DNA of 64,000 nucleotides from CAVVEC01 sp963747105 (GCA_963747105.1 CAVVEC010000007.1:463589-527588), one strand, 5' to 3'; numbered from the stretch's first letter, positions 25,981-35,945 are shown. The notes: a model not told the origin generated them from the sequence alone. Program-made: numbers and translations.

Positions 25981-28900
25981 ATGTTATCCAGTTTCCCTGT
26001 CCCGGTTCGGCACACCCTGCAATGGCGTACAGCGTTGACTCTCATCATCATCGGAATCGCTGTTCTTTCCCTCAGTCTGTCGGCGCAAACTACTGTCTCC
26101 ACCGGCAGCATTCAGGGCACGGTGAGTGATCCCAGCGGCGCTCTCGTCGGCGGCGCAAAAGTCACGATCAGCCACAAATCCACGGGGCGGGTCATCACCG
26201 TGCCCACGACCTCTGCCGGAGCTTACACCTCCGGCGCGCTCACCCCGGGCGACTACACGGTGCGCGTCGAAGCGCAGGGCTTTAAGACCAGCGAGGCCGC
26301 CCTAACCGTGCAAGTGGGCGTGACTACACCGGGCAACGTGAAGTTGCAAGTAGGGCAGGCTTCGCAGATCGTCGAAGTGCAGGCCACCCAGGTGACCGTC
26401 AACACGGAACAGGCGACCGTGCAAGGGGTCCTCACGACACAGCAAATTGAAAACCTTCCCATCAACGGCCGCAACTTCCTCGATCTGGCGCAACTCGAGC
26501 CCGGAGTACAGATTCAAGACGGGGGAAACTTCGATCCCACCAAGAACGGGTTCTCGTCCATATCTTTTGGCGGCCGCTTCGGACGGACGGCCCGCGTTGA
26601 AGTGGACGGCGTGGACATCAGCGATGAAACCGTCGGTACCACCACGCAGAACGTTCCTGAGGGCGCCATCCAGGAATTCCAGATCCAGCAGTCATCGCTG
26701 GATCTTTCCACGGAACTGACTTCCTCCGGCTCAGTCAATGTAACCACGAGGTCGGGAACCAACTCGTATCACGGAGAGGGCTATTACGATTTCCGCGATC
26801 AGTCGCTCGACGCAAACCTGCCCGGCGGAACGCACAATCCGTTTCAGCGAAACCAATACGGCGGTAGCTTCGGGGGACCGATTCTCAAGGACAAGCTGTT
26901 TTTCTTCATGGATGCTGAGCGAACGAAGCAGGACTTACTGAACCCGGTTCTGCCGGGCGGCTTATTTCAAGCTCTCACGGGAACTTTTGATTCTCCTTTC
27001 CGCGAAGTGGAAGGACTGGGCCGGCTCGACTGGCAGATCAACAATAATTACAAGTTGTTTTACCGTTTCTCCTACGATCAGAATCGCAGCGTTCTCGCGA
27101 CGATTCCAAATTCATTTCAACCTTTCGGTAACGTGAATCACACGCCGGTACACGCGCTGGGACTGGACTTTAACACCGGCAGTTTCACCCACAGCATTCG
27201 TTTCGGGTACACGAAATTTCGCAACGGAATTGTCGATGCAGTCGCGGGATCATCGATTTTCAATCCGGCGCCCGGGATCGAACTTGCGATCGGCAGCGAC
27301 CCGGATTGCCAAACCTCGGGGGCGGACACTTTCTGCTCCGGACCCAGCTACCTGGCGCCCCAGCAAACCTACCAGTCCGACCGTCAGATCAAGTATGACG
27401 GCAGCAAGGCGGTTGGGGTCCACATCCTACGCTACGGCGGCGGATTGAATCACATTTTCGGTGGCGGTTTTGCCAGCTTCTTGAAGCTGGGACCGGCAGT
27501 ATCCGCCGGCGTATCTGACTGCAATGCACTTTGCCTGTCGCTACCCGGGGGCGCATCCAATCCTCTCAATTACCCAGCGAACACGGTGCAACTGGGCAAC
27601 GGACAAGGTTTCTCCTCGGAGATTCCAGCCTTCGGGTTTCCCGCCGGCGGCCAAGGACCCGATAATCGCTTGTCCTTTTATTTCGGCGACGCCTGGAAGA
27701 TCAGACCAAATCTGACCTTGACCTATGGGCTGCGCTACGTGCGTGATACTGGACGCACGGACAGCGATCTGGCGCCGATTCCGGCCTTGAACCAGTTCGG
27801 CCCGGGACTTGGTAACCGGGTAAACCAACCTAACAAGAACTTCGCTCCCCAACTCGGGATCGCCTGGGATCCGAACCATAGCGGCAAGACTGTGCTTCGC
27901 GGCGGCATCGGGCTGTTCTACGAGAACTCGATCTGGAACAACGTCTTGTTTGACCGTCCCGCGCGATTAGCGGATGGGCTATTCCTGGCCAATCCGACGG
28001 TCTGCTCGGGCGGCAACTCCACCGGGCAAGTGGGTAATCCAACCTTCTGCGGCCAGCCGATCGGTCGCGTAGCCAGTCAGATCGTTCAGTTCCAGGCGCA
28101 ATACCAGGCTGCCACGGCAGCAGTCGGTTCGGCGGCCCCGAATCCTTCGTTCATTGGGACCACTCTTTCGGACGGGCTGGACGTCACCGGAACCAACCTG
28201 CTGGCGCCAAACTACGTGAGCCCTCGTTCCGTGCAGATGAACTTCGGCATCCAGCATGAGATTCGCAAGGGAATGGTTTTCACGGCGGATTATCTGCGCA
28301 ACATCGAGACGCATACCCTGTTGGCAATTGACACCAATCACGTGGGAGATGCGCGTTTCTTCAACCTGGCTGCGGCACGGAACGCTATCGCGATTACCAC
28401 CGGACAATTTGGTTGTACCGGAGGTTATTCTTCGGCGGCAATTAACTGTGCGATCGCGGCCGGGGCCACCATCATGGACTTCGCATCGCCGAAATTCGAT
28501 GCCAACGGCAACCCGCTTTCGGGCGGACTGGATTCGGGATACTCCTCTTTTGGCGGATTTCCGGCGGCCTCCGCTTGCGGACCGAGTCTATGTCTTACAC
28601 CGGCAACGGGTGCGGCTTTCCCCGGCATTAATCCCAACCTGGGCGCCAATCAGATGCTATCTCCCAGCGGCCGTGCGGAATACAACGGATTGCAACTTTC
28701 TCTCAAGCAGGATCTGCAAAATCCTTTCCGCTATATTCGCAGCCTGAACCTGCAGGTCTCGTATTCGTTCTCGAAGTACATCGCGCCGGCGCAGGATAAC
28801 GATTTCATCAGTGTTGCCACGGACTTCAACAACCCCCTGCATTACCTGGGTCCGAACGGGCTGGACCGCAAACATCAAGTATCGTTTGGTGGCTCCATGG

Positions 28901-29559
28901 ACCTGCCCTGGAAATTCCGTCTCGGCATGATTGGCCACTTCTACAGCCCGTTGCCGGTAACGCTGACTCTCAATCCCACGGGAAATGCGGGAGGCATCTT
29001 CGTGACCGACATCACCGGTGACGGCACCGGCGATGGCAGCTTCGCCGACAACGGGGGGTTGGGAGATGTATTGCCTGGAACTAACGTCGGCTCCTTTGCG
29101 CGGAGCGTCAACGCCGGCAGCATCAACAACGTGATTCAGAATTACAACCAGAACTTTGCCGGGAAGCCCACGCCCGCGGGCCAAGTGCTCATTCAAAACG
29201 GCCTGTTCACGCTGGGCCAACTGGCGGCGCTGGGGGGAGTGCTGCAACCGGTTCCTCTGGCGCCTCCGAATGAAGCCAACATGGGTTGGCTGCGCGCGCT
29301 GGACATCAGCCTGAACTGGATCTACAAGGTGAAAGAGAGGGTCGACGTTCAGCCCGGAATCTCATTCTACAATCTGCTGAACTTCGCCAATTTCGACGGG
29401 CCGGCGAATCCGCTGAGCGGTGTGTTGAGTGGCACTCCCGGCGCGGTCAATGGCACTCAAGGAGTACAACCTGCCAGCAACCGGCTGGGCTTGGGTTCCG
29501 GCGTGTTTGCGCTGGGCTCGCCTCGCGCGCTCGAATTCTCGCTAAAGCTTACGTTCTAA
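25981..29559 (+). CDS. Oar-like TonB-dependent receptor with N-terminal carboxypeptidase-regulatory domain
   Basis: 1192 residues. A signal peptide ends S-L-S-A-Q-T; residues about 40-125 form the carboxypeptidase-regulatory (Ig-like) domain with G-S-I-Q-G-T-V-S-D-P-S-G-A and D-Y-T-V-R-V-E-A-Q-G-F. The plug follows with L-P-I-N-G-R-N-F-L-D-L and V-D-G-V-D-I-S-D-E-T, then a large outer-membrane barrel ending in A-L-E-F-S-L-K-L-T-F. Such Oar-like proteins are expanded in Acidobacteriota and probably import or display large molecules. AAAGGA nine bases before ATG 25981 favours that start over 25954 and 25972. No substrate-specific neighbour is seen. Confidence 0.9.
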   Translation: MLSSFPVPVRHTLQWRTALTLIIIGIAVLSLSLSAQTTVSTGSIQGTVSDPSGALVGGAKVTISHKSTGRVITVPTTSAGAYTSGALTPGDYTVRVEAQGFKTSEAALTVQVGVTTPGNVKLQVGQASQIVEVQATQVTVNTEQATVQGVLTTQQIENLPINGRNFLDLAQLEPGVQIQDGGNFDPTKNGFSSISFGGRFGRTARVEVDGVDISDETVGTTTQNVPEGAIQEFQIQQSSLDLSTELTSSGSVNVTTRSGTNSYHGEGYYDFRDQSLDANLPGGTHNPFQRNQYGGSFGGPILKDKLFFFMDAERTKQDLLNPVLPGGLFQALTGTFDSPFREVEGLGRLDWQINNNYKLFYRFSYDQNRSVLATIPNSFQPFGNVNHTPVHALGLDFNTGSFTHSIRFGYTKFRNGIVDAVAGSSIFNPAPGIELAIGSDPDCQTSGADTFCSGPSYLAPQQTYQSDRQIKYDGSKAVGVHILRYGGGLNHIFGGGFASFLKLGPAVSAGVSDCNALCLSLPGGASNPLNYPANTVQLGNGQGFSSEIPAFGFPAGGQGPDNRLSFYFGDAWKIRPNLTLTYGLRYVRDTGRTDSDLAPIPALNQFGPGLGNRVNQPNKNFAPQLGIAWDPNHSGKTVLRGGIGLFYENSIWNNVLFDRPARLADGLFLANPTVCSGGNSTGQVGNPTFCGQPIGRVASQIVQFQAQYQAATAAVGSAAPNPSFIGTTLSDGLDVTGTNLLAPNYVSPRSVQMNFGIQHEIRKGMVFTADYLRNIETHTLLAIDTNHVGDARFFNLAAARNAIAITTGQFGCTGGYSSAAINCAIAAGATIMDFASPKFDANGNPLSGGLDSGYSSFGGFPAASACGPSLCLTPATGAAFPGINPNLGANQMLSPSGRAEYNGLQLSLKQDLQNPFRYIRSLNLQVSYSFSKYIAPAQDNDFISVATDFNNPLHYLGPNGLDRKHQVSFGGSMDLPWKFRLGMIGHFYSPLPVTLTLNPTGNAGGIFVTDITGDGTGDGSFADNGGLGDVLPGTNVGSFARSVNAGSINNVIQNYNQNFAGKPTPAGQVLIQNGLFTLGQLAALGGVLQPVPLAPPNEANMGWLRALDISLNWIYKVKERVDVQPGISFYNLLNFANFDGPANPLSGVLSGTPGAVNGTQGVQPASNRLGLGSGVFALGSPRALEFSLKLTF

Positions 29560-29650
29560 GGGAAAACGCCAAAAAAGCGGGCAGAGTCAGTACCGACAAG
29601 AGAAGGCGTCTACTAACTCTGGCTAATCTAAAGCGGGCGGATATGATTCG

Positions 29651-31420
29651 TTAGGTTCCACGTCCCAAATCGAGGAGTTCAAACGAAGCAGGCGCGTTCT
29701 CCTCAAAAATAAGTTCCCTGTCAATCTCTTCTGCCTCTTCTGTCCCCTTAGGGGTTCGGGACAGGAAGTATCCTGAAAAGAGCCCAATCGCGATTAACGC
29801 GGCCATCAAAACCGGATTTGACAATCCCCAGTACTCTACCTTCGACGTCAGCACCACAAACAGGAAAAACCCCAGGACATAAAACAGTGCGAGGACGACG
29901 GCGGAATCCCGGAATGGCGGATAGGAACAAGTGAAGGGGATCTTGCGAAACCGAAGAAGCAAGATTTCCGTAAGAAGGAAAGACCAGAGTGTGACAACGG
30001 CGGCATGCAGAATACCCACTCGCCAACCCCACAGGCATCCGTACAGCGGAAGGACGATCGCCAGGACCCAGGGAAGAACGAAGGTCAATATGAGTTTGCG
30101 CGCCAAAGGAATGCACTCATGCCTAGTTTTGTCGAGACCAATTCGGAAGATCCAATTGGCCCGCATCTCGGTGGGGATGTCGAAGACAAAACGCATGCCG
30201 AGGATGATGCAATAGCTTAAGATCAGCGGAATCGCCAGGACTTCAGGCGAGGGAGAACTGCCAGTCTCTATCTGCCTGCCGTTAAATGCTGCAAACAGAA
30301 ATTGAGAGGCCATAACAATTCCCAGGCCCAAGAATCCTCCAAGCACCAACCCGTGATGTTCGCTGCGCAGCAGAGTTTTCATGGCGAAGCGGTAACCGGC
30401 GCGCTGAAATGGGCTGGTAAGCATCGTGTGGTCAAGCGCGGGGAAGATCCATGGGAACCGTGCGCAGCGGCGCGCCGGAGCCATGCCAGCGATCTCCGGG
30501 ATTCGGACAAAACACCTCCGGTAGCTCAAGGCGTAGATTACAACAGCAGCCACGATGATGGTGGCTGAGCCGATGAGGGCTACCCGTCCCAGCGATGCGA
30601 GGGGCGGACTTGCGCGACCGCGAACCAATTGGCATAGCCCAAGAAACCACACCGGGGGCAAGAACCTCACCGGGGTTCCCGGCAACTGCTTAAGCATTGA
30701 AGGAACCGCGAAGCTGGTCGCCAGCATCGCTACCAGGCAGGCAATAACTGTGCCACGCAGGTAGAGTGAGAGCCGCCGAAAGGCCGTGTGCGGCATTGTG
30801 ATCATGAGTAACCCGATGGTTACGAATACTGCAAAGAAACTGAAGATGCTCGCCAGCACTACCACAAGGGCGTGCACCCACAAGACTTGAGCGAAGAAAG
30901 TGAACGTGTTCTCCGAGGCGCTCACGACCAGGGGAAACAGAACCGTGGAAGCTGCGTTCACATCGAATGCGAGGACCACGGTCAGGAAAAGAATGGCCGC
31001 GAGGTTGGCAAGAAAAATAGTCCGCATCGAGATGGGAAGGGGAACCAGATTGGAATAGTCGCGGCGATCGGGAAATATGCTGTCCCAGCGCCATACGGCT
31101 ACGACGCCTGTGACGGTCATTGAGAGCACAATGAAGAAGTACTCATCCGGAAGCGCTGCCGCGAGCGGATCGAAGTCGTGCTGGCCACGCATCCATTGAA
31201 GCAGGGTGGAGTACTTGCCCAATAAGAGAATTGAGTAGAACCCCCCAGGCAAGGCAAGGAGAGCGAGAACCAGTCCCATGCCGAGGTCGAGTTCATCCTC
31301 CGCAGATTCACCGCTTCCGTGAAAGACACGGTTGAGGAAGAGGCGCGCCAGTTGGACGAAAGACTCTTGGGAATGAGCGTCCCAGTTCCGACGCACCGCG
31401 GCCGCGGGAAAAAGAGTCAC
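29651..31420 (-). CDS. ABC transporter permease subunit, large polytopic
   Basis: 589 residues with about twelve hydrophobic segments and no periplasmic MacB-type domain. The N-terminal 60 residues are soluble, and a charged cytoplasmic tail rich in Glu ends the protein. Motif-level family assignment is weak, but its start overlaps the stop of the ATP-binding gene by four bases (ATGA), which identifies it as the membrane partner. The pair resembles ABC-2-type exporters. The substrate is unknown. Segments such as V-P-L-P-I-S and M-R-T-I-F-L-A-N match the pattern of large ABC-2 permeases. Confidence 0.7.
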   Translation of the reverse strand: MTLFPAAAVRRNWDAHSQESFVQLARLFLNRVFHGSGESAEDELDLGMGLVLALLALPGGFYSILLLGKYSTLLQWMRGQHDFDPLAAALPDEYFFIVLSMTVTGVVAVWRWDSIFPDRRDYSNLVPLPISMRTIFLANLAAILFLTVVLAFDVNAASTVLFPLVVSASENTFTFFAQVLWVHALVVVLASIFSFFAVFVTIGLLMITMPHTAFRRLSLYLRGTVIACLVAMLATSFAVPSMLKQLPGTPVRFLPPVWFLGLCQLVRGRASPPLASLGRVALIGSATIIVAAVVIYALSYRRCFVRIPEIAGMAPARRCARFPWIFPALDHTMLTSPFQRAGYRFAMKTLLRSEHHGLVLGGFLGLGIVMASQFLFAAFNGRQIETGSSPSPEVLAIPLILSYCIILGMRFVFDIPTEMRANWIFRIGLDKTRHECIPLARKLILTFVLPWVLAIVLPLYGCLWGWRVGILHAAVVTLWSFLLTEILLLRFRKIPFTCSYPPFRDSAVVLALFYVLGFFLFVVLTSKVEYWGLSNPVLMAALIAIGLFSGYFLSRTPKGTEEAEEIDRELIFEENAPASFELLDLGRGT

Positions 31421-32184
31421 ACGGCCTCCATTGCGCCGATGATGTCGCGCGCGATTTTGTCCGCGTCCACCTCCTCAACCAGATGCATGAATGTTTTCTC
31501 CAGCGAGGAGTGCTCGATGTCACTGTGAATTGCGTCCGTCGTGTCACAGGCGAGCACGTCGCCCTTTCGCAAAATCAGGAGATGGGAGCACACCTGCTCC
31601 ACCACCTCCAGGACGTGAGAGCAATAGAAAACAGCTTTCCCTTGCTGCCCCAACGCCTTGATCAGGTTCTTCACAACCAGCGCAGTTGTCACATCGAGGC
31701 CGGAAAGCGGCTCATCGAAGATCAACAATTTCGGGTCGTCCATCAGTGCGGCAATGAGCAGGATGCGCTGCCGCATTCCCTTCGAGTAGGATGCAATCGA
31801 GGCGTGCCGGTGGGGGTAGAGCGAGAACAGATCGAGAAGCGCATCCATTTTTCGCTCCAAGCTTGAACGCGGTATTCCACGCAGCGTTCCCACCAATTCC
31901 AGGTATTCGCGGCCGCTCAGGTAGGGGTAGAGGTTGGGCTCCTCGGGCACATAGCCGAGACATTTCCTGAAGCTGACCAGGTCCTCCCGAATGTCTTCAC
32001 CATTGAATAGAACTTTTCCGCGAGTGGGCTCGAGCAGTCCAGTCAACATCTTCACGGTTGTGCTCTTCCCCGATCCGTTAGGGCCCAGGCAGCCCAGCAC
32101 CTGTCCCGGCGCCAGCGAGAAGGTAACGTCCTTCACCGCAGGCACAGACGCGTAGGACTTGGTCAGCTCTCTGGCCTCAAGCAT
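31417..32184 (-). CDS. ABC transporter ATP-binding protein
   Basis: 255 residues from the ATG at 32184 (M-L-E-A-R-E-L-T-K-S-Y), which fits family N-termini; an upstream in-frame ATG at 32256 would add an unlike leader. Walker A is G-P-N-G-S-G-K-S-T, the signature is S-Y-S-K-G-M-R-Q-R, Walker B is L-L-I-F-D-E-P, with the H-loop in Y-C-S-H-V-L. The C-terminal S-S-L-E-K-T-F-M-H-L-V fits ABC-2 exporter ATPases such as CcmA-type drug/polysaccharide exporters. It energises the permease encoded immediately downstream with a four-base overlap. Confidence 0.9.
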   Translation of the reverse strand: MLEARELTKSYASVPAVKDVTFSLAPGQVLGCLGPNGSGKSTTVKMLTGLLEPTRGKVLFNGEDIREDLVSFRKCLGYVPEEPNLYPYLSGREYLELVGTLRGIPRSSLERKMDALLDLFSLYPHRHASIASYSKGMRQRILLIAALMDDPKLLIFDEPLSGLDVTTALVVKNLIKALGQQGKAVFYCSHVLEVVEQVCSHLLILRKGDVLACDTTDAIHSDIEHSSLEKTFMHLVEEVDADKIARDIIGAMEAV

Positions 32185-32318
32185 AAAAATTCTTGGATAG
32201 GGTATCCCGCTCTCGTTTAGGACACCACCGGCGACTGAAAAGTTCCACGGGGACACCGAGCTTTGCCCGGGGCAGGATGACGAACTTCTTGACAGACTAA
32301 TACGGGCAGGATGCGTTG

Positions 32319-34637
32319 CTACTTTCCGCGGATGACGGTCTTCGCGGAGCTCATGTTGTCGTAGCGATCGTAAACTCGCACGACAACCACGTGTTCGAGT
32401 TGGCCAGGGGGGGCGCTCTTGTCTAACGCGGCTGCCTTAGCCGACTCCGCCGCCAGCGACACCCGAAAATCATACTTTTCCGTTTTCGCATCAGAGATCT
32501 GCCCCACTGGCTCCACAAACTGCCACTCGCCCGCGTCCACCGAGTATTCGGCGCGCTTGATGGACGAAAAGACGTCCACGGCAAGGCAGGTGACGTGAAG
32601 CTGGCCGCCTTCGACCGAGCCGGCGAGATTCTCGATCCGTGGCGGCGTCGTGTCCACTTCGAAGCGCTGGCCTTCTCTCTCCGCGGTCAGGGCCTGGCCG
32701 GGAGAATGGGAGGGAGCATCTGAAGCCACTACTTTGACGGTGTATCCGCCATCCGGCAAAAGCGAGGCGTCAAAGGAATAGAACTTGTCGGTCAGATTGT
32801 CCTTGAGCAACAGCCATCGGGTTTCACCGTCGCCTCGATAGTAAATTGAGTAAACCATCTGATCGTCGTTCTCATCGTGAACGCTCCACCTCACGCCGAT
32901 GGAATCGCGGTCATGCATGGCTGGCGCAGGCGCTTCGAAGCGCGGCTGCTGGGCGCCCCCGGCGCTCATATCCGGGACGGCAGGCTTGGGCAGGGATTGG
33001 TAGCGTACCCCGACCTGCACCGTGACATCATCAAAGTCGGGCGCAACGTTCTTGGGCAGATAGTTGAGGGTGACACTATCCACGCGCGGCGCAGGATCGC
33101 CCGAATGCAACACCGCTTTCCACTGGATGAATCGCGCCGGGGGAACGCCGACCTGCCCGTCCTTCTGCAACTCGATTTTCTTCCACGGACTCCAGTTGCG
33201 ATCGGGATTGTCCACATTGCCACTGCGGGCAAACAGTTCGACGTTGCCGGTTCCCCGGAATTCGGCGCGTCCCCAGCGGGAAAAGATATGAGCATCAAGA
33301 ACATCACTCTCATAGCTGCCTTCGGAAGCGGGAGCCGCATCCAGCAGAAACACCTTGCCCAGGTTGCTGGTCGAAGCATAAAGGCCGCCCTCGCGAGCAT
33401 TGGCGAAAGCCGTGACTTGAGTCGCGCTGGCCTTGAGCAGGTCGGTGAATTCATCTTCCCCGCTGATGGCGAGGATGCTCCCGCGATTGCCAGTGCCGGC
33501 CAGCAGACGCCCATGGTGATCAAAGGCGAGGGCGTAAACCAGGTCTTCGCGGGAACTCCAAACCCGGCTGGGAGATCCGTCGGGCGCAATCCGGTAAATC
33601 TCCGAGCCTCCGGTTGCACTGGCTCCGGGCCCGGCAAAGCTGATGGCTGTTGATGGCATGCCGGGGGGAGCAGCGGAAATCACGATCCCGGTCTGCGCTC
33701 CGGGGCTCGATGGAGACGTTGCAATGGAAATCGGTGCGGAAGCGAAAGCGGGCGGAGTCGCTCCCGCATGTTTCTCACCTGCACCCGCTGCGTAAATGTT
33801 GTCCGCTTTGTCAATGGCCAGCGCGGTGATTTCCTTCTTGGGAGCGCTGTATAGAACGAATCCTGCTCCGTTCGGCGAGATTCGATAGACCAGACCGCTG
33901 CCGTCGGACCCAGCAATCAGATTGCCCATGGAATCGAAGGCCAGCTCACGTATGTGGGCCTCGTCGCTCTTGAAGAAGACGGAATGATCGCTCTTGGGCG
34001 TGACCCGGAAGATTTCGCCGTGGTCCCCGGTGGCCACATATAGATTCCCGGCGTCGTCGAGGGCAAGGTCCCAGATGTATTTTGTGCCAGGCTCAAAATA
34101 CGCTGAAGAACTCCACGAGGAATCTACGGTGGACTTTACCTTCTCCGGTGATTCGTTCCCCTTAGCTGTCGTGTTTTTATCTGCCGCGGCAGCGCGACGC
34201 TCGATTTTATAAACCTTGCCATCCGGGTTGGTGGCTGCGTAAATTACGCCGCTCTTGTCCACCACCAGCGCTTGCACCTGCAGTTCCTGCGGCTCGAAAA
34301 TGACGCTCGATTTGCCATCCGGAGTAATTCGGTACATGCGCGCGGGTGATCCGGCCGCCGCATACAGGTTGCCATCGCGATCCGCGGCAATCGCCCAGAT
34401 GTAAGTGGAAGGTGTTGTGGACAGCGCCTTGAAAGCCGGAGCGAGCTCGAGGCCACCCGCGCTGCGCACGGCGACGCCCTCCGCGGTGCCCTTGATCAGG
34501 TCCTCAAATTTCGATTGTTCCCAGGTGCGCGTGCCTTCCGCGAAAACGAAACCGGAGAGCAGGAGAAAACCAAAAAGAAAAGTGAGTAGCCGTCGCAGAC
34601 GAGTTAGCAAGTCGTTACCTCGCGGATAAGGATTCAA
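32319..34637 (-). CDS. Large secreted beta-propeller protein
   Basis: 772 residues with a signal peptide (L-L-T-F-L-F-G-F-L-L-L-S-G-F-V-F-A). Residues about 35-450 contain blades with the recurrent pattern D-x-x-G-N-L-Y-A-A-x-G ... V-Y-R-I-x-P-x-G, an NHL/SMP-30-like propeller. The section at about 270-340 is a low-complexity loop rich in Ala, Pro and Ser. The C-terminal part (about 450-772) contains Ig/fibronectin-like segments with D-E-N-D-D-Q-M-V-Y-S-I-Y-Y-R-G-D-G-E. Likely an extracytoplasmic sensor or binding protein of unknown ligand. It stands alone, upstream of the ABC operon. Confidence 0.75.
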   Translation of the reverse strand: MNPYPRGNDLLTRLRRLLTFLFGFLLLSGFVFAEGTRTWEQSKFEDLIKGTAEGVAVRSAGGLELAPAFKALSTTPSTYIWAIAADRDGNLYAAAGSPARMYRITPDGKSSVIFEPQELQVQALVVDKSGVIYAATNPDGKVYKIERRAAAADKNTTAKGNESPEKVKSTVDSSWSSSAYFEPGTKYIWDLALDDAGNLYVATGDHGEIFRVTPKSDHSVFFKSDEAHIRELAFDSMGNLIAGSDGSGLVYRISPNGAGFVLYSAPKKEITALAIDKADNIYAAGAGEKHAGATPPAFASAPISIATSPSSPGAQTGIVISAAPPGMPSTAISFAGPGASATGGSEIYRIAPDGSPSRVWSSREDLVYALAFDHHGRLLAGTGNRGSILAISGEDEFTDLLKASATQVTAFANAREGGLYASTSNLGKVFLLDAAPASEGSYESDVLDAHIFSRWGRAEFRGTGNVELFARSGNVDNPDRNWSPWKKIELQKDGQVGVPPARFIQWKAVLHSGDPAPRVDSVTLNYLPKNVAPDFDDVTVQVGVRYQSLPKPAVPDMSAGGAQQPRFEAPAPAMHDRDSIGVRWSVHDENDDQMVYSIYYRGDGETRWLLLKDNLTDKFYSFDASLLPDGGYTVKVVASDAPSHSPGQALTAEREGQRFEVDTTPPRIENLAGSVEGGQLHVTCLAVDVFSSIKRAEYSVDAGEWQFVEPVGQISDAKTEKYDFRVSLAAESAKAAALDKSAPPGQLEHVVVVRVYDRYDNMSSAKTVIRGK

Positions 34638-34709
34638 GGAGGAAAATTCAGGGTAGCACAGTGAGGGAGTCGGTTGTCAGGGTAGTGTCCTATTAGTGCG
34701 TCGAATACC

Positions 34710-35153
34710 CTATTCATCATCGGGTGACGCTGGAGAGCCGTTGGGGACAAATGGATCGCAGGTGACCACCGTCGATTTGCGAGCCAGTTCTCCAGCTACA
34801 ATCATCGCTTGCTCGCGCTGACTATCTGAGATTGTCATTAGCGGAAGATTGCAAATAAATGCGTGACTCGGATCATCCTTGGCGCTCCTCACTTGGAGGC
34901 CATAGGGCAGGGCGTGGACAGCGGCCACAGCGATGGAGCAATATCCGTAATTTCTTTCTAGGTATTTGACCGCGTCTCTGGGGGTAAGGCCCACGGAGAG
35001 ACCGTCGGCGGCCTCATCTTCGCGGAGATAATATGCTCCAGCGCGGACCTTGTTCTTTTTTCTGTTGCGATAACTCTTGTCAGAAAATGCACGGGACACT
35101 TCGCAATCTTCGCTGAGTAGATCGCCTACGTTGTTGGCGGCAGAGATTGGCAT
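34710..35153 (-). CDS. Cassette protein C: small hypothetical with G-L-S-V...S-H-A-F-I pattern
   Basis: 147 residues, third gene of a compact three-gene cassette; it starts four bases after gene B. The order of motifs is: an N-terminal basic stretch (R-N-R-K-K-N-K-V-R), G-L-S-V-G-L-T-P-R-D-A-V, Y-G-Y-C-S-I-A-V-A-A-V, and D-P-S-H-A-F-I-C-N-L-P-L, ending with an alanine-rich helix. I recall a widespread uncharacterised small-protein pattern with the same spacing (L-S-V ... G-x-x-S ... H-A-x-I/V), usually next to a partner like gene B. No catalytic motif is recognised. Confidence 0.6.
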   Translation of the reverse strand: MPISAANNVGDLLSEDCEVSRAFSDKSYRNRKKNKVRAGAYYLREDEAADGLSVGLTPRDAVKYLERNYGYCSIAVAAVHALPYGLQVRSAKDDPSHAFICNLPLMTISDSQREQAMIVAGELARKSTVVTCDPFVPNGSPASPDDE

Positions 35154-35157
35154 TCAA

Positions 35158-35583
35158 TCATTGGAAAAACCATCGCAGTCTCTCGGAAATATCGACGGGA
35201 CTCGTGGTGTTTACCAATTTGTGCTCCGCGACAGCGCCATTCTGGACCAACTCATGGTAAATCTTCAGTTGGTTTGGTGCCGGAAAGAAGACCACAACTC
35301 TTTTGCCCTTTTCGTCGTTCTCCCACGTAGCGTGAATTTCGCGTTCAAAGGCACTGATTCCCGCACCAATTAGGTATTTACGGGGCAAGACTCGCAGTAG
35401 CACCCACCTTGCCCATTCAACGGTGTCAGCTGGCGGTCCGCCGGGCGGTTCCGTCCCATTTGGCGAAAGCAGCTCCAACTGCCTAAACACTTCGTACATT
35501 TCGTGAACGAACGGTTCCCGTAGCCGTGTCGTTGACGACTTGTATGTCGGTGTCGCAAACACCATTTTTGGAACAGCTGTCAT
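35158..35583 (-). CDS. Cassette protein B: small hypothetical with F-E-R-E-I-H-A-T-W motif
   Basis: 141 residues, middle gene of the cassette; its start overlaps the stop of gene A by four bases (ATGA). Helical N-terminus, then a beta-rich C-terminal part: I-S-A-F-E-R-E-I-H-A-T-W-E-N-D-E-K-G-K-R-V-V-V-F-F (in sections) and N-Q-L-K-I-Y. The pattern of a tryptophan-containing strand followed by a V-V-V-F-F strand and a short terminal strand resembles small partner proteins that travel with gene-C-type proteins. Function unknown. Confidence 0.6.
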   Translation of the reverse strand: MTAVPKMVFATPTYKSSTTRLREPFVHEMYEVFRQLELLSPNGTEPPGGPPADTVEWARWVLLRVLPRKYLIGAGISAFEREIHATWENDEKGKRVVVFFPAPNQLKIYHELVQNGAVAEHKLVNTTSPVDISERLRWFFQ

Positions 35584-35945
35584 GGCTCTTTTCCGGACGA
35601 TGTACTGCCCTTGGGAATCGGTTTGCTCTCCTCTAGCAGCCTTGCCTGCTCCATTAGGAATTTGGCAATCTCTCGTGCCACTGGCGCGGTCAGGACGATA
35701 CCTACTTCCATTTCCCGGAAAACTCCAGTCTTACCCTCTCTGGAGATTTCGTCTCCGAGCGTGCCATCAGCACAAAAGCGCTGCTCTATCAGCGTAGGCA
35801 GCGGTGTGCGCTGATTGTAAAGGGACACAAAAATATTGCGGGAGGGCGTGATCCCGCCGAACACACCGTCAACGTGAACCACCCTGAAGAAATTTGCCTT
35901 GTGGTAATGAATCTTGATACTAGATGGTTGTATGCTCTCGGCCAT
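35580..35945 (-). CDS. Cassette protein A: small hypothetical with V-D-G-V-F-G-G motif
   Basis: 121 residues, first gene of the cassette. The core F-F-R-V-V-H-V-D-G-V-F-G-G-I-T-P followed by I-F-V-S-L-Y-N-Q-R-T-P-L-P-T is a compact beta-sheet signature; the C-terminus is a helix with A-P-V-A-R-E-I-A-K-F-L. ATG at 35945 is preferred to the preceding GTG. No signal peptide or membrane segment. The gene is followed without a gap by genes B and C, so the three proteins probably work together. Confidence 0.6.
   Translation of the reverse strand: MAESIQPSSIKIHYHKANFFRVVHVDGVFGGITPSRNIFVSLYNQRTPLPTLIEQRFCADGTLGDEISREGKTGVFREMEVGIVLTAPVAREIAKFLMEQARLLEESKPIPKGSTSSGKEP

Noticed and set aside
32877..33653. 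258-residue plus-strand open frame
   Set aside because: Antisense of the beta-propeller gene; no ribosome-binding site.
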